Source of the DNA: Bacteriovoracaceae bacterium
GTDB lineage: Bacteria > Bdellovibrionota > Bacteriovoracia > Bacteriovoracales > Bacteriovoracaceae
Length of the DNA stretch: 7,191 nucleotides
Direction of reading: 5' to 3'
NCBI GenBank assembly: GCA_007116425.1
Contig: SKIL01000152.1
Span: 1 to 7,191 of the forward strand
The notes under the pieces were generated by a model. That model was not told where the DNA came from. It saw only the letters and a program-made list of their open reading frames with translations, and made no database searches. A program made the translations under genes and the position numbers. Shown here piece after piece: positions 6,257 to 7,191 of the stretch; the stretch's first letter is position 1, and each line of letters opens with the position of its first letter.

Positions 6257-7191
6257 ATGTTAATTACTAGAAAATCTATTCTAACGCTTTCCTTACTATT
6301 ATCGACAAATATCATGGCGGCGATAAACCTCAACCCTGAGCTTGCGAAGGAAGTAAGTTCATTAAAGTCAAACCTGCAAGAAAAAGAAAGCAGTCTTCAG
6401 CAGATTTCAAATAAATTGAAAGGACTTGAGTCTGAACTAGGTCATCATAATGATCGCTACGTTCAAGTGATTAGACTCAAAAATAATATCCAAAATGATA
6501 TTTTTGAAATGCGAGTAGGTATACAGCAAGAACAGTCTAGGGTTGAGGCCGAGCTTGAAAATGCTCAAAAAGTTTTAAGAGCTGCCATTCTCGGACGTTT
6601 AGATGCTTCCCATTCTCCAAGTATGCTTTTATCAGAAAAAATAATTTTTGAAGAACTTAATTTGAGAGTAAAAGAGTTAAATCGAACACGTCGGGACTAT
6701 CTACGTTTACAGAAAAAAATAGAATCCTTAGAGAAAAGATACGCAGAATATGAGTCTGTCGAAACTGAACTGGGCTCGCTCCTTTCTGATCTTGAAAGAC
6801 AAAGAGAGGGGCATTCAAGTGAGTATGTGAAATTGACATCTCAAAAGGAAAGATTTCAGGCCGAATATGACACCTTGAAAACTAAGATTTTTCTCAGCTC
6901 TCAAGACGATGTGAAAAGGGCAAGACAGATCGTTCAAGGACTTTCCTTTTCTCTTCCTCTAAATGACTTTGTTGGAATGCAGCATGAAGATCGAGGCGTG
7001 ACCTTTAAATATCGCGGAGAACAGAAAATCCGTAATAGTGCACCAGGAACAGTCGCCTATACTGGTCAATTGGCCAGTTATGGAGAGGTTGTTATGGTTG
7101 ATCACGGTGGCGATACACGCTCTGTCTACCTTGGACACTTTAAACCCCGTGTGAAACAAGGTACTATTCTCAAGGAAGGGGATTTGATTGG
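6257..7191 (+). CDS. envC: EnvC-like murein hydrolase activator: signal peptide, coiled coil, degenerate LytM/M23 domain (3' truncated)
   Basis: The ATG lies 3 bases after the ftsX stop, with GGGA at 6246-6249 as a modest ribosome site. The frame is open to the window end (311 full codons). Residues 1-21 are a secretion signal (basic T-R-K, a leucine-rich core, likely cut after M-A near 21). About 27-212 is a long, charged coiled coil with a break near 110-127 (A-I-L-G-R-L-D-A-S-H-S-P-S). From about 235 a LytM/peptidase-M23 domain begins, with SAPGTVAYTG (261-270), YGEVVMVDHG (275-284), and a V-K-Q-G-x(5)-G-D-L-I-G end. Metal ligands are missing: the HxxxD motif is D245-R-G-V-T249, and the usual Y-A-H triad is Y291-L-G293, with H294 one position late. 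It should therefore act as EnvC does, binding FtsX through its coiled coil and activating an N-acetylmuramoyl-L-alanine amidase, rather than as a peptidase. The symbol is used by analogy; the C-terminus is unseen. Confidence 0.8.
   Translation, partial: MLITRKSILTLSLLLSTNIMAAINLNPELAKEVSSLKSNLQEKESSLQQISNKLKGLESELGHHNDRYVQVIRLKNNIQNDIFEMRVGIQQEQSRVEAELENAQKVLRAAILGRLDASHSPSMLLSEKIIFEELNLRVKELNRTRRDYLRLQKKIESLEKRYAEYESVETELGSLLSDLERQREGHSSEYVKLTSQKERFQAEYDTLKTKIFLSSQDDVKRARQIVQGLSFSLPLNDFVGMQHEDRGVTFKYRGEQKIRNSAPGTVAYTGQLASYGEVVMVDHGGDTRSVYLGHFKPRVKQGTILKEGDLI

Noticed and set aside
6657..7159. Two minus-strand open frames inside the envC-like gene
   Set aside because: They are antisense to a signal peptide-coiled coil-LytM reading frame that is open throughout, and have no support of their own.
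1..7191. Mobile elements, CRISPR arrays, tRNA or rRNA genes
   Set aside because: No transposase, integrase, terminal inverted repeats, regularly spaced repeats or RNA-gene signatures were seen on either strand.

Overview
The window is an ordinary-looking chromosomal stretch, rather AT-rich, with all recognisable genes on the + strand and packed closely together. The protein content (TolB, an FtsE/FtsX/EnvC-type divisome module, a Fis-type AAA+ regulator with a GAF domain) points to a Gram-negative, double-membraned bacterium. The low GC, the codon use and the general look of the proteins fit the Bdellovibrionota, especially the Bacteriovorax/Halobacteriovorax group. That taxonomic call is an inference from style, not from a marker gene.

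Layout: (1) 1-908, the 3' part of tolB; its 5' end lies outside the window. (2) 1043-2596, a GAF + AAA+ + Fis-HTH regulator of the NtrC type. It has lost the GAFTGA loop and both acidic Walker B residues, preceded by a plausible sigma70-type promoter and followed by a strong hairpin with a short T run. (3) 2733-2936, a small unrecognised protein with a very basic C-terminus, a near-consensus Shine-Dalgarno and its own plausible promoter. (4) 2951-2976, a perfect 9-bp hairpin sharing its stem base with the previous one. (5) 2997-4484, an HD-superfamily phosphohydrolase of the SAMHD1/COG1078 type with one pocket histidine replaced. (6) 4485-4718, a 234-base intergenic region with a perfect palindrome and repeated CACTTT words. 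(7) 4719 to the window end, an ftsE-ftsX-envC operon with a 13-base overlap and a 3-base gap; the last gene runs off the end.

The best-understood unit is the last operon. By homology, the FtsE ATPase and the four-helix membrane protein FtsX form an ABC-type mechanotransducer across the inner membrane. The secreted coiled-coil/LytM protein would be its periplasmic effector. The LytM domain here lacks the zinc-ligand residues, so it should activate a separate amidase rather than cut peptidoglycan itself. TolB, at the other end, belongs to the Tol-Pal envelope-constriction system, so two envelope/division systems lie within about 4 kb, but nothing shows that they are co-regulated.

I do not see an obviously new defence, mobile or RNA system. 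The points most worth a second look are the catalytically degenerate NtrC-type regulator, the small basic protein behind its own promoter, and the altered motifs in the HD hydrolase and in FtsE.
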